Shown in pieces: positions 9,353 through 16,478 of a stretch of 25,995 bases of DNA (positions are counted from its first letter, which is position 1; each line of letters opens with the position of its first letter). Under the pieces are notes generated by a model. That model searched no databases. It saw only the letters and a list, made by a program, of their open reading frames with translations, and was not told the DNA's origin. Location: positions 1-25,995 of IMG/VR virus record IMGVR_UViG_3300021335_000075, one strand, 5' to 3'. The DNA comes from a virus. Position numbers and translations under genes: made by a program.

Positions 9353-9760
9353 ATGCCTACCCTCAACAAAGAGTTTTCTGACTACTGCGCCACTCAAGAT
9401 GCCAGGAACACCATCCAACTGAATGTTCGTAAGTGGACTCTGATGCTCTGTGATGCCCTTGTGGACAACTTCAAGTCCCGTAATCACGGCAAAGTCGGTG
9501 GTTACGATGCTCCTGTGTATAAGTTCTATCCCGAAGAAGGACGTAAGTATTTCAAAATCATTATGGAGATTCCTAATGAGAACCGTGATCCTTCCCGTAG
9601 TGTTCACGCTTTCGTAGATAAGAAGACTGGTGAAGTGTATAAATCTGCCACTTGGAAATCTCCTGCCAAAGGTGTTCGTTATGACCTGCGATTGATCAAG
9701 GATCGTGAGTGGTTGCTTGAGAATGCTGACTGGGCTGGTGGTTATCTTTACAAGCAATGA
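9353..9760 (+). CDS. Conserved cyanophage-type hypothetical protein
   Basis: 135 residues, hydrophilic, with no signal peptide or membrane segment. The sequence looks like one well-folded alpha/beta domain (YKFYPEEGRKYFKIIMEIP, then SVHAFVDKKTGEVYK, which reads as adjacent beta strands). I recall similar proteins in T4-like cyanophages but cannot name a function. Its codons are clearly GC-richer (GTTCGT, CTGCG, CCCGT) than those of the methyltransferase genes just upstream. It is a single gene between promoter cassettes A and B, which points to independent regulation and perhaps strong expression. Confidence 0.85.
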   Translation: MPTLNKEFSDYCATQDARNTIQLNVRKWTLMLCDALVDNFKSRNHGKVGGYDAPVYKFYPEEGRKYFKIIMEIPNENRDPSRSVHAFVDKKTGEVYKSATWKSPAKGVRYDLRLIKDREWLLENADWAGGYLYKQ

Positions 9761-9771
9761 TATACTTTTCA

Positions 9772-9830
9772 TGTCCAGTTGAGGAACTGGTACACTGAGG
9801 TCTCTACAGACCTCTCTGATGCCCTATACT
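9772..9830 (+). promoter_or_regulatory. GTGCCA-type promoter cassette, copy B
   Basis: TGTCCA (9772-9777), 10-bp spacer, TGGTAC (9788-9793); the inner part CCAGTT-GAGG-AACTGG is a perfect palindrome. Hairpin GAGGTCT-CTAC-AGACCTC at 9797-9814. -10 TATACT at 9825-9830 starts 37 bp after the right half. ATG 9853 is 23 bp further on. Confidence 0.6.
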
Positions 9831-9852
9831 TACAAAGTACCCGAGAAAATCG

Positions 9853-10053
9853 ATGCTTTCCACCAAAACAGTTCGTAACATTGCTGATGTACTCAAAAGT
9901 GAGGTTATTAGCCACATTTATGAGAATGAAAGTTATGTCTCTATGATGCAACAAGTGATTTCCGAGGCACTTGATGCCAAAATGGGCGAAATGGATGATG
10001 AAATCCATTTTGAACTTGGAATGATTCTGTTTGACACCATCGAACTGAAATGA
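9853..10053 (+). CDS. Small hypothetical protein, first gene of a tiny-ORF chain
   Basis: 66 residues, acidic and probably mostly helical (ISHIYENESYVSMMQQVISEAL, EIHFELGMILFDTIEL), with no membrane segment. Function not recognised. It is the first gene after cassette B, and its end overlaps the next start by 4 bp (ATGA). It therefore heads a run of seven small genes with overlaps or very short gaps, reaching 11135, which are probably translated in a coupled way. Confidence 0.8.
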   Translation: MLSTKTVRNIADVLKSEVISHIYENESYVSMMQQVISEALDAKMGEMDDEIHFELGMILFDTIELK

Positions 10054-10328
10054 GCACAATGACTAATCCGACACCAGAACAATTTGTTGAGGTACTTAAT
10101 CGGTTGAAAATGACACCTGAAGAGAGGGTAATTGCTGATGCTAAAGAGAGGGGTGAAAAAATCGGCAGAATGATCGCCGACATTATCATTATCTTTCTCG
10201 CTCCAACTATTATTTGGTTGGCACTTGTCTACCTAGTTGGTTTTCAGATTGCATGGGCAAAAGTGTTTGGCATTTTCTTCATCTTCAATTTCTTGAAGAA
10301 CATCATTGTCAACAGTTTCAAGAACTAA
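10050..10328 (+). CDS. Small membrane protein
   Basis: 92 residues. The N-terminal half is charged and helical (TPEERVIADAKERGEKIG). Residues ~42-62 and ~64-86 are hydrophobic and aromatic (IIIIFLAPTIIWLALVYLVG, VFGIFFIFNFL), giving two likely membrane helices. It starts in an ATGA overlap with the gene before and ends in a TAATG overlap with the gene after. No family recognised. A role in the host envelope is possible but not shown. Confidence 0.8.
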   Translation: MSTMTNPTPEQFVEVLNRLKMTPEERVIADAKERGEKIGRMIADIIIIFLAPTIIWLALVYLVGFQIAWAKVFGIFFIFNFLKNIIVNSFKN

Positions 10329-10543
10329 TGTCTTTATTCACAAAGATTTCTATTGGTTTTGAGAGTTTAAAAGATTCACTTTATTGGTGGATTGGCATTA
10401 TGACCATGGAGAATCATCATCTCTCTGATCCTACTGATGTTGCGGCATTTTGGGTTGAGTTGAATAGTGGTTATTATCAACTTCACCCAGACGAATATAC
10501 TAAAATCTACTTTACTTTTCCTGAAGTTTATCACATTAACTAA
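10328..10543 (+). CDS. Small hypothetical protein
   Basis: 71 residues from the ATG of the TAATG overlap (10326-10330): MSLFTKISIGFESLKDSLYW... A longer same-frame reading would start inside the upstream membrane gene and is less likely. It is rich in aromatic residues (YWWIG, FWVEL, YYQLH, YFTFPEVYH) and has no clear membrane segment. Function unknown. Confidence 0.7.
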   Translation: MSLFTKISIGFESLKDSLYWWIGIMTMENHHLSDPTDVAAFWVELNSGYYQLHPDEYTKIYFTFPEVYHIN

Positions 10544-10545
10544 AA

Positions 10546-10692
10546 GTGAGAACCCCTTACATCTTTCTGGCAATCATAGGCATTATGATGTATAATGCCA
10601 TTCTCGCAAATCGAGATGCCAAAATGTTTGAAGCATATGATAGAATCTGTGCTGAGCAACCTGCAAACCCTAACTGTATCTACGCAAAATGA
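10546..10692 (+). CDS. Very small single-span membrane protein (GTG start)
   Basis: 48 residues, from GTG 10546 (3 bp after the previous stop) to the TGA at 10690-10692, which overlaps the next ATG. An N-terminal hydrophobic segment (YIFLAIIGIMMYNAIL) is followed by a short polar tail with two cysteines (ICAEQPANPNCIYAK), suggesting a small envelope protein or a cleaved secreted peptide. The ORF exactly fills the space between its neighbours, which supports it. Function unknown. Confidence 0.6.
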   Translation: MRTPYIFLAIIGIMMYNAILANRDAKMFEAYDRICAEQPANPNCIYAK

Positions 10693-10877
10693 CACCTGAC
10701 ACACTGAACTTTAACGGCGATGCTACCACCTTCCTTGGGTTTGTTGGTATTCTTTCGACGCTTCTCATTATTGTTACTGCTTTTCGTCGCTTTTACAGCA
10801 GTCCTTACAATGTTCGTGTAACTTCAAAGAAAACTGAAGAAAAAAAATTTGATCATCTACCTATGGATGAATGCTGA
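10689..10877 (+). CDS. Small single-span membrane protein
   Basis: 62 residues, starting in an ATGA overlap. One hydrophobic helix at about 13-33 (TFLGFVGILSTLLIIVTAF) is followed by a basic, then acidic cytoplasmic-type tail (RRFYSS, KKTEEKKFDHL). It overlaps the next start by 7 bp. It is one of four membrane ORFs in this chain. No family recognised. Confidence 0.7.
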   Translation: MTPDTLNFNGDATTFLGFVGILSTLLIIVTAFRRFYSSPYNVRVTSKKTEEKKFDHLPMDEC

Positions 10878-11029
10878 TTTACTTTCTAATCATTAGTGCT
10901 GGAGTTGGATGGGCATTCTTTACCTTATTTTCTGAAAAGTTTAATCATCTAGACAACATTGAAAAGCAATTTTTCAAAAATTACAATGGAAAAACTCGCA
11001 AAACTTTTACTAGCAGAGATTCAGATTGA
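10871..11029 (+). CDS. Very small membrane protein
   Basis: 52 residues: MLIYFLIISAGVGWAFFTLF, a membrane helix, followed by a polar, basic tail (KFNHLDNIEKQFFKNYNGK). The start overlaps the previous stop by 7 bp and the end overlaps the next gene by 44 bp. It is supported by continuity of the overlapping chain rather than by homology. Confidence 0.6.
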   Translation: MLIYFLIISAGVGWAFFTLFSEKFNHLDNIEKQFFKNYNGKTRKTFTSRDSD

Positions 11030-11135
11030 TAATCTGATTGAATTGCTCAAAGAGAATCAGTATGAAGAATATTTGTACTCGAAGTTAATTCCAATTAAGT
11101 GTGAAATTAAACGACAACAATCTCACTTGATTTAA
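10986..11135 (+). CDS. Very small hypothetical protein
   Basis: 49 residues: MEKLAKLLLAEIQIDNLIELLKENQYEEYLYSKL then a basic tail. The whole protein looks like an amphipathic helix pair. It overlaps the preceding membrane ORF by 44 bp in another frame. No family recognised. It is the last ORF in the chain that begins at 9853. Confidence 0.6.
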   Translation: MEKLAKLLLAEIQIDNLIELLKENQYEEYLYSKLIPIKCEIKRQQSHLI

Positions 11136-11188
11136 TTTGGTTTCGATGCTAAATTATTAGTAAGAAACTTCATTTACCTCAAATCAAA

Positions 11189-11344
11189 ATGTCTGTTTTC
11201 AAATTGATGTCTACTACTGAAGAAGTTATGCTTGACCGTAAATTGCTCGCAATGATTGAATTTGAAGAGTATGATTTGGAAGAAATGATTGAAAAGATTG
11301 AATCTGATTTTCCAGAAGAAAATGTCACCTTTGATTATGAATGA
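11189..11344 (+). CDS. Very small acidic protein
   Basis: 51 residues, strongly acidic at the C-terminus (EFEEYDLEEMIEKIESDFPEENVTFDYE). An ATGA overlap with the next gene supports it as real. Function unknown; small acidic phage proteins sometimes mimic DNA or bind host enzymes, but nothing specific here shows that. Confidence 0.6.
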   Translation: MSVFKLMSTTEEVMLDRKLLAMIEFEEYDLEEMIEKIESDFPEENVTFDYE

Positions 11345-11550
11345 TGCTTGATTTAGAAACACTTTCTCACGAGCAAAAGGAACTCCTGGCAGAAGATTGT
11401 GAAGACTTTCTTCTCCACAGGAACATTCCTTTGCGATCCCATTCTTACGACAACATTATCAATCAAGCATTGAGGGAAGGATATCAATTGTCAAAATTTG
11501 ATCGCTCTGGTCCACCTAAACCTCCAGATAATTATCCAATGTTTCCATAA
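11341..11550 (+). CDS. Small hypothetical protein
   Basis: 69 residues (MMLDLETLSHEQKELLAEDCEDFLL...), helical in the first half with a proline-rich end (SGPPKPPDNYPMFP). Coupled to the upstream gene by a 4-bp overlap. The start is either of two adjacent ATGs (11341 or 11344). Function unknown. Confidence 0.7.
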   Translation: MMLDLETLSHEQKELLAEDCEDFLLHRNIPLRSHSYDNIINQALREGYQLSKFDRSGPPKPPDNYPMFP

Positions 11551-11588
11551 TTAATTCTAAATAATCAATACTTAATTTAATTTTTCTT

Positions 11589-11990
11589 ATGGTCCCTAGT
11601 AGAATCGGAATTAAACTTTCGGATGGAACGATTCAGTCAGTTTTTCATAAACACTTAGGACAAACTGTTGCATTGGGTCGTAATTTAGAATCGCATTATA
11701 ATACTGAAGAAAATGTATCAAATTTGATTAGTGGAGGTGATATAATTTCTTGTTGGACTGATAAAAGATCTGTTCTTAATTCTGATCCAGTTTTGGTAGA
11801 TGAGTTTGGTCCAGATTACTACTCAAATATTGGTTTAGATCTTCCTTTTCAGACTCATCAAGATTTAAATGAATACCTTGCGTATGCATCAGATAATAGT
11901 GCTCACTATGCATATGTTTTTAGTGATAATTCTTGGATAGCATATAAGTTAATTGGTGAAACTTCCCCAAGATTAATTCCAATTAATTGA
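11589..11990 (+). CDS. Hypothetical protein, diverged paralogue of the gene at 12087
   Basis: 133 residues. It shares with the 142-residue product of 12087-12515 the order SRIGI-L-DG/DE, SV-H, LGR-L-HYN, V--LI-GGD, SCWT, D, V-E-GP-YYS, D, DL-EYL, DNS--YAY-F---W. The charged motif HHWDGYPEW of its paralogue reads HKHLGQTVA here, so the most conserved part has been lost or changed. It is AT-rich and lacks the promoter cassette that precedes its paralogue. Family function unknown; related phage proteins usually begin with this SRIGI signature. Confidence 0.75.
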   Translation: MVPSRIGIKLSDGTIQSVFHKHLGQTVALGRNLESHYNTEENVSNLISGGDIISCWTDKRSVLNSDPVLVDEFGPDYYSNIGLDLPFQTHQDLNEYLAYASDNSAHYAYVFSDNSWIAYKLIGETSPRLIPIN

Positions 11991-12003
11991 TATTGTGACC
12001 ACT

Positions 12004-12061
12004 TTACCACTTGAGAAACTGGCACAAGGTACCTCCCATCTCCTGATGGATGCCCTATAAT
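12004..12061 (+). promoter_or_regulatory. GTGCCA-type promoter cassette, copy C
   Basis: Left half TTACCA (12004-12009), 10-bp spacer, right half TGGCAC (12020-12025), small hairpin CCATC-TCCT-GATGG (12036-12049), and -10 TATAAT (12056-12061) starting 36 bp after the right half. The downstream bases AATTAC-AAG-GTAATC form a palindrome shared with copies D and E. Confidence 0.65.
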
Positions 12062-12086
12062 TACAAGGTAATCAAAAAACACCACA

Positions 12087-12515
12087 ATGGCAACTCGTTC
12101 TCGCATTGGTATTCAACTTGCTGATGAGTCTGTTCTCTCAGTGTATCACCATTGGGATGGTTATCCCGAATGGTTGGGTCGTATTCTGAACACTCACTAC
12201 AACAGCAAAGAGAAGGTAGCAGAACTGATTAATGGTGGTGATATGAGTTCTTGTTGGACTGAGGATCGTTTTAGTGTTGATCCCACGCACGGTTGGAAAG
12301 TTCAAGAATATGGTCCTCAATACTATTCCGATCGCGGTGAAGATTGTCCTCCTCGACTTGATGCTGACCTGTGTGAGTATCTTCTGCCTGATAACAGCGA
12401 AGAGTATGCTTACATCTTCCGCAATGGTGAATGGGTATGCTATAATATGCACGAGTTTGATGACAGCAAACTACCTGAGATTGTTGAAATTCCCGAAGGT
12501 GCTCTTGCTGCTTAA
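12087..12515 (+). CDS. Conserved hypothetical protein (SRIGI / HWDGYPEW type)
   Basis: 142 residues with N-terminal MATRSRIGIQLADESVLSVYHHWDG... and a motif HWDGYPEWLGR at 22-32, as in a widespread family of small phage and bacterial proteins of unknown role. Strong alternation of strand-like and acidic segments suggests a compact beta-rich domain. It is GC-richer than its diverged paralogue at 11589 and has its own promoter cassette C 26 bp upstream. The tandem pair implies duplication followed by divergence in sequence, base composition and control. Confidence 0.85.
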   Translation: MATRSRIGIQLADESVLSVYHHWDGYPEWLGRILNTHYNSKEKVAELINGGDMSSCWTEDRFSVDPTHGWKVQEYGPQYYSDRGEDCPPRLDADLCEYLLPDNSEEYAYIFRNGEWVCYNMHEFDDSKLPEIVEIPEGALAA

Positions 12516-12557
12516 TACTGAAGGTGGTATGCCTGTACCAACCCTACAGATAAACAA

Positions 12558-12615
12558 GTGACACTTTAATATCTGGCACAACCCCCTTGACTTTCGCGGT
12601 CAGGGGGGTTAATAT
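12558..12615 (+). promoter_or_regulatory. GTGCCA-type promoter cassette, copy F
   Basis: GTGACA (12558-12563), 10-bp spacer, TGGCAC (12574-12579), a 12-bp hairpin AACCCCCTTGAC / GTCAGGGGGGTT (12580-12591 and 12599-12610, one mismatch), and -10 TAATAT (12610-12615) at the 36-bp offset. ATG 12642 follows 27 bp later. Without the downstream -10 this hairpin could be taken for a terminator. Confidence 0.65.
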
Positions 12616-12641
12616 GTATATATCGAAATCAAACGACCCCG

Positions 12642-13832
12642 ATGCTTCTGACTCTTCGCCCTCACCAGCAACGTGGTGTTGATGCTATGCGCCTTAATGC
12701 TAAAGGGCAACTCATTATGCCTACTGGTGCTGGTAAGACTCTGACTATGATTACCGATGCTAAGGCACAAATTGACACTATTGGTTCTACCACCATTGTT
12801 GTTGTGTGCCCTCGCATTCTTCTCGCAGAGCAACTCTGTAGCGAATTCCTTGAGGTGATTGATAGCAAGAGTGTGCATGTGATGCATGTTCACAGTGGTG
12901 AAACTTCTCACTTCAGCAGCACCAAACCAGAGCAAATTCATATGTTTGCTAATGTTGCTCGCACTGCTGGTGATGCTTGTGTTATCTTCACCACCTACAA
13001 CTCTCTTGACCGTGTGCGTCAAGCAGACATCGAAGTGAACACCATTTACTTCGATGAGGCACACAATAGCGTCAAGCGTAACTTCTTTCCCTCTACAGAG
13101 TTCTTCTCTGGTGATGCTGCCCGCTGCTACTTCTTCACCGCAACTCGCAAGACTTCTGTCACTATCAACAAACCAGGAATGAACGATGTTCCTGTTTACG
13201 GTGACATCATCTGCCGTGTTTCTGCACCTGAACTTGTGGAAGGTGGTTACATCATTCCTCCTAAGATTCAAGCAAAGACCTTCGATATCCACAAGGCAAA
13301 GCAAATCAATCCTAACATTGATTGTGCCAATGTGCTGGAAACTATCGATGACACTGATACCAAGAAGATTCTTGTTTGTGTGAAGACCACCAAGCAACTC
13401 ATCAACCTGATGAGTTTCACTGATTTTGCTTCTCAACTACATCAGCGTGGTTACTCCTATCTCTATATCACCAGCAAAACTGGTGCTGTGATTGATGGGC
13501 AGAAAGTGAATCGTGAGGTATTCTTCAACACTCTCAATGCTTGGGGCAAAGACGCAAACAAGCGTTTTGTTGTTCTTCACCGCTCCATCCTTTCTGAAGG
13601 TATCAATGTGAGTGAACTGGAAACTGTCATCTTCCTCCGTAATATGGATGTGATTGAGATGACTCAGACTATCGGGAGGGTTCTTCGCTTGGGTAGCGAT
13701 TCCAAGAAGTTCGGTCTCTGTGTTGTGCCTGTTTATTCTCAGGTTGGTATTTCCACCGAGCGAGCACTTCAGCGTGTTGTTGACACTGTGTTTGAGAAGG
13801 GTGAGATGCTTGACTCTGTGGTTCGGCGGTGA
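12642..13832 (+). CDS. DEAH-box superfamily 2 helicase
   Basis: 396 residues. Walker A is MPTGAGKT (26-33); Walker B is YFDEAH (136-141); motif III is FFTAT (164-168); motif V is SILSEGINV (315-323); motif VI is QTIGRVLRLG (342-351). An N-terminal RPHQQRGVDAM (6-16) is the Q-motif-like element of SF2 DNA translocases. Both RecA-like lobes are present and no extra nuclease or methylase domain is fused. It probably uses ATP to move on or remodel DNA during replication or repair; related helicases occur in T4-like phages (UvsW-like) and in restriction or defence systems, and the exact type is not decided. It is GC-richer than its neighbours and is served by cassette F. Confidence 0.88.
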   Translation: MLLTLRPHQQRGVDAMRLNAKGQLIMPTGAGKTLTMITDAKAQIDTIGSTTIVVVCPRILLAEQLCSEFLEVIDSKSVHVMHVHSGETSHFSSTKPEQIHMFANVARTAGDACVIFTTYNSLDRVRQADIEVNTIYFDEAHNSVKRNFFPSTEFFSGDAARCYFFTATRKTSVTINKPGMNDVPVYGDIICRVSAPELVEGGYIIPPKIQAKTFDIHKAKQINPNIDCANVLETIDDTDTKKILVCVKTTKQLINLMSFTDFASQLHQRGYSYLYITSKTGAVIDGQKVNREVFFNTLNAWGKDANKRFVVLHRSILSEGINVSELETVIFLRNMDVIEMTQTIGRVLRLGSDSKKFGLCVVPVYSQVGISTERALQRVVDTVFEKGEMLDSVVRR

Positions 13833-13882
13833 ACCTGCCCTGAGCAGCACACTCGGGGAGTCTCGGATGAGTCTCCCTGAGA
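13829..13882 (+). terminator. Hairpin after the helicase gene, possible degenerate cassette
   Basis: A 13-bp stem with two mismatches, CTCGGGGAGTCTC / GAGTCTCCCTGAG with loop GGAT (13853-13882), lies 20 bp after the helicase stop. It has no T-tract, so termination is uncertain. GTGAAC-N10-CAGCAC (13829-13850) just before it has the half-site spacing of the cassettes, but no -10 is present at the expected place. Confidence 0.35.
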
Positions 13883-13975
13883 ACCCAGTCCACCACTAGA
13901 GCAAAAACCCAAAAAACTTGAAATTTCGCCCGAAACGCCCTATGGCACCTTCACCGCAATAAAAACGAGGATTTT

Positions 13976-14173
13976 ATGGAAAATGGATTTATCGTGGGCA
14001 AATGGGAGGATCCAAATGTCTATGCTGCTATACCTTTTGGTATAAGTGGCACTCAACTTATGATCATACATAAAGGTAAGCAAATTAAACTCTGTCGCAA
14101 TGAAAAATCTGCAAGGAACTTTATTGAAAAGCATCGTAAAGGAAAAAGTGTAGCAAAGTTGCCAATCGACTAA
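13976..14173 (+). CDS. Small basic hypothetical protein
   Basis: 65 residues. A short N-terminal strand-rich part (GFIVGKWEDPNVYAAIPFGISGTQLMI) is followed by a basic helical part (KSARNFIEKHRKGKSVAKLPID) that could bind nucleic acid. GAGG sits 8 bp before the ATG as a plausible ribosome site. The 143-bp gap before it holds the hairpin at 13853-13882 and an imperfect TTTCGCCCGAAA palindrome. Function unknown. Confidence 0.75.
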   Translation: MENGFIVGKWEDPNVYAAIPFGISGTQLMIIHKGKQIKLCRNEKSARNFIEKHRKGKSVAKLPID

Positions 14174-14237
14174 CTGGCATACAACTTCACACAGTTTACT
14201 CAAAAGCACCTAAAATTACTGAAGATTTAAAACTGGT

Positions 14238-14441
14238 ATGACATCAAGCAAAAAGAAGTTTATTAACGTAACTCCAAAGAGTTCAAAAGCGAAGAACCGC
14301 TTTTTTAACATTATGGATAGTTTTCATTCTTGTCAAATTGAACAGGAAACTGCTGATAAATTTTTCCTCGTTTCACTGAATCGCCAATACTGCTTCTGGA
14401 TTCAAAAATCTGGTAATGAGCATTGGAAACTTCAAAAATAA
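14238..14441 (+). CDS. Small basic hypothetical protein
   Basis: 67 residues, very Lys-rich at the N-terminus (MTSSKKKFINVTPKSSKAKNRFF) and aromatic at the C-terminus (QYCFWIQKSGNEHWKLQK). It resembles the 65-residue protein just upstream in size and layout (ending with strand plus basic residues) but shares no clear motif with it. Function unknown. Confidence 0.65.
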   Translation: MTSSKKKFINVTPKSSKAKNRFFNIMDSFHSCQIEQETADKFFLVSLNRQYCFWIQKSGNEHWKLQK

Positions 14442-14471
14442 ATATCAATTGAAGTTGGAGGATCATTAACT

Positions 14472-14639
14472 GTGTTTAACATTCTTTTGGCATCATTAAC
14501 ATCTTTTTCTTTTTCTTGCGAAGATCTAAACAAAATAGTAAGCAATATTAACAATAATAAAGATCTTTCTTTTCAACTTAAGGAAGAACTTATTGTTGAG
14601 ATTGTAAAATTTAAACCCAAAAATTGTATCATAAAATGA
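14472..14639 (+). CDS. Small protein with signal or lipoprotein-like N-terminus (GTG start)
   Basis: 55 residues from GTG 14472 to the TGA at 14637-14639. GGAGG lies 10 bp upstream and decides the start. The N-terminus MFNILLASLTSFSFSC is hydrophobic and ends in Cys16, like a short signal or lipobox-type sequence, but it lacks an N-terminal basic residue. The rest is a small helical domain (EDLNKIVSNINNNKDLSFQLKEELIVEIVKF). The end overlaps the next ATG (ATGA). I infer an exported small protein, with moderate confidence. Confidence 0.6.
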   Translation: MFNILLASLTSFSFSCEDLNKIVSNINNNKDLSFQLKEELIVEIVKFKPKNCIIK

Positions 14640-15145
14640 CAAAATATGATTTAGAAACTCAATTTACTATCCTTCATCACTCTGCAAGGTATAAAGAAAC
14701 TATAAATCAAACCTCCAACTGGGCCTTTATTGATTACAATCTTGTCTTTACTGCACAAAACAGCACATTTAAAAAGATGTGTCACGAATTATGTTCGGAG
14801 TGGGTGGAAAGGATATATGTTAAAGATAAGAGTCTTGCTGAAAGATATTTTGATGGATTGGAAACTCGAAAGGATAAAGATACTGGAGAATGGATATCTT
14901 ACAATGAAGAAGGTCTAAAAAGGGATGATATATTCTTTAGGGGGTGGGAGCATCAATTTCCCCATTTTGTTTATAATGAAAAGTTTGATACATTTCAATT
15001 TAGAGACTATATTCAGGACAACCCTGTAACCAGAGGAATTATAACTTATATTGATAATCTTAAAGATATGATTGTTTATGGACATTGTGAACCATTTTCA
15101 GCATTTTATTCTTGTTTAAATAATCTACAGTATTGGTGGGATTAA
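14636..15145 (+). CDS. Hypothetical protein
   Basis: 169 residues from ATG 14636 (an in-frame TTG 12 bp upstream is less likely, because the ATG forms an ATGA overlap with the previous gene). Soluble and rich in aromatic residues (NWAFIDYNLVF, ERYFDGLETRKDKDTGEW, FFRGWEHQFPHFVY). No signal peptide, membrane helix or catalytic motif recognised. The next gene begins 3 bp after the stop. Confidence 0.75.
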   Translation: MTKYDLETQFTILHHSARYKETINQTSNWAFIDYNLVFTAQNSTFKKMCHELCSEWVERIYVKDKSLAERYFDGLETRKDKDTGEWISYNEEGLKRDDIFFRGWEHQFPHFVYNEKFDTFQFRDYIQDNPVTRGIITYIDNLKDMIVYGHCEPFSAFYSCLNNLQYWWD

Positions 15146-15148
15146 CCA

Positions 15149-15358
15149 ATGAAAGATCAGAACAGTATTCCTGATGGAGAATCTAAAGAAGATAAAATGT
15201 TGAGAGGGCTTGACATCTTTATTGAATCTGTTCATAAACCAGATTCATCACTTCGCCAATGTGCACACAATCAAAAGTGCTACAATGAACTGATGGAGGT
15301 TAGGGAAGAAGTTATCAAGTATCTCCACACAATGAGGTGTAGATATGGCGGACACTGA
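15149..15358 (+). CDS. Small hypothetical protein
   Basis: 69 residues, mostly helical (KEDKMLRGLDIFIESVHK, YNELMEVREEVIKYLHTM) with a Cys pair spaced CAHNQKC and a third Cys near the end. Too short for a confident zinc site. The start is 3 bp after the previous stop; the end overlaps the next ORF by 14 bp. Confidence 0.7.
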   Translation: MKDQNSIPDGESKEDKMLRGLDIFIESVHKPDSSLRQCAHNQKCYNELMEVREEVIKYLHTMRCRYGGH

Positions 15359-15473
15359 TCCTACAGCACCTTGGTATGAATTCATCTCTTATTTGAGATG
15401 TTGTGAAAGTTTGGGTGTTAGACCATCAATGCAAAGATTTCTTTACTATCAACAAAACTACGGACATTTGTAA
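15345..15473 (+). CDS. Very small hypothetical protein
   Basis: 42 residues: MADTDPTAPWYEFISYLRCCESLGVRPSMQRFLYYQQNYGHL. It starts within the end of the upstream gene and stops at TAATG, whose ATG starts the next ORF. Tight packing and plausible composition support it; no family recognised. Confidence 0.55.
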   Translation: MADTDPTAPWYEFISYLRCCESLGVRPSMQRFLYYQQNYGHL

Positions 15474-15640
15474 TGACTGAAAGAACAAATAAATGGAGAG
15501 AAATCTTCAGTGAAGTTACAGCGAACAATGGTTATTATGAAGTTGGGAAAGTCAACTTCTACAATCTTACTTCACTGATTGAAGATCTTTATGTTAGAAT
15601 TGAAGAACTTGAGGAGAAACTAAATGACAAAGGAAATTGA
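15473..15640 (+). CDS. Very small hypothetical protein, probable coiled-coil tail
   Basis: 55 residues. The C-terminal third (NLTSLIEDLYVRIEELEEKLNDKG) has a heptad-like pattern suitable for a short coiled coil, so it may act as a dimer. It begins in the TAATG overlap and overlaps the next gene by 17 bp; its last codons contain the GAGGAG ribosome site of that gene. Function unknown. Confidence 0.6.
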   Translation: MTERTNKWREIFSEVTANNGYYEVGKVNFYNLTSLIEDLYVRIEELEEKLNDKGN

Positions 15641-16166
15641 TCCAAAGACAGTTGACTTAATTCATGAAAATCTGAAGTGTCGTCTCTTTGATATAGTTGG
15701 AGAGTATCTTGATGATGATAAGTATTCTGCTTTAACATTTTTCAATGATCTGAATGACTCTATAAAAGAATGGAAAGATTATCATCAAAAGAAACAAGAT
15801 AAGGCATCAGGACTTGTATCACTTATCAAGGGTCCTTCTAATAAATTAACAGGAGATTTTAGTTATCCTGACAGGAGTTCTTACAGGAGTATTATTAACT
15901 CCAATTACACTGAAGAAGAACTGAATGCAATGTGCGACAAAGCAGCATCGGATCAGGAAAAACAACAGTGCCAAGAGTATAATCTGCGTGAAGCAGAATA
16001 CTACAATAAGCGCTTTCAATTAGATGTTCAAGCAAATTCTCCATATAATGATGGATGGACACAAAGATCATATAAGGATGAACTGAATATGGCACCAAAG
16101 TCTATACTTTCCGAAAATGTAGACCAAAAAGATTGGGATGATTTTTGGGAAAACAAGCACCTTTAA
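15624..16166 (+). CDS. Hypothetical protein
   Basis: 180 residues, hydrophilic and largely helical, with an acidic C-terminus (NVDQKDWDDFWENKHL). A strong GAGGAG precedes the ATG by 7 bp. A middle segment (TEEELNAMCDKAASDQEKQQCQEYNLREAEYYNKRF) is helix-forming with two cysteines. No recognised domain. It lies in a train of hypothetical genes with uniform AT-rich codon use. Confidence 0.75.
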   Translation: MTKEIDPKTVDLIHENLKCRLFDIVGEYLDDDKYSALTFFNDLNDSIKEWKDYHQKKQDKASGLVSLIKGPSNKLTGDFSYPDRSSYRSIINSNYTEEELNAMCDKAASDQEKQQCQEYNLREAEYYNKRFQLDVQANSPYNDGWTQRSYKDELNMAPKSILSENVDQKDWDDFWENKHL

Positions 16167-16184
16167 TTATAATTGAGAAAAAAT

Positions 16185-16415
16185 ATGGCACTAGCAAAAC
16201 AAGTAGAAGAATCACTTAAAGAAGCAGAATCTAATCTAAGAAATGCTCTGGCATTTGCTGCTAGAGGTGAGCGTCCAATGGTAACAAGTATGATTGCGGA
16301 AATGATTCATAAAATTGATGCTTTAATTTCAACGGATTCCCTTTTGGATAAGTTGGAATCAAGAAAACCTGGCAGTAAAGGTATCTGGGGAGATTTCTTT
16401 ACTGATCCTGAGTAA
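16185..16415 (+). CDS. Small helical hypothetical protein
   Basis: 76 residues from ATG 16185; an in-frame TTG at 16173 is possible but gives an unlikely MRKN extension. Two long predicted helices (LAKQVEESLKEAESNLRNALAFAARGE, MVTSMIAEMIHKIDALISTDSLLDKLES) suggest a helical hairpin that could oligomerise. Function unknown. Confidence 0.7.
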   Translation: MALAKQVEESLKEAESNLRNALAFAARGERPMVTSMIAEMIHKIDALISTDSLLDKLESRKPGSKGIWGDFFTDPE

Positions 16416-16478
16416 TTGTAAAGAATATTTTCTCAAACTTAAAGACAATATTAAAAAAATGAGACCATTCTACTACAT

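Noticed and set aside
12609-13436. 275-codon minus-strand ORF
   Set aside because: It lies antisense to the helicase, whose motifs are all present on the + strand. No recognisable domain on the minus strand.
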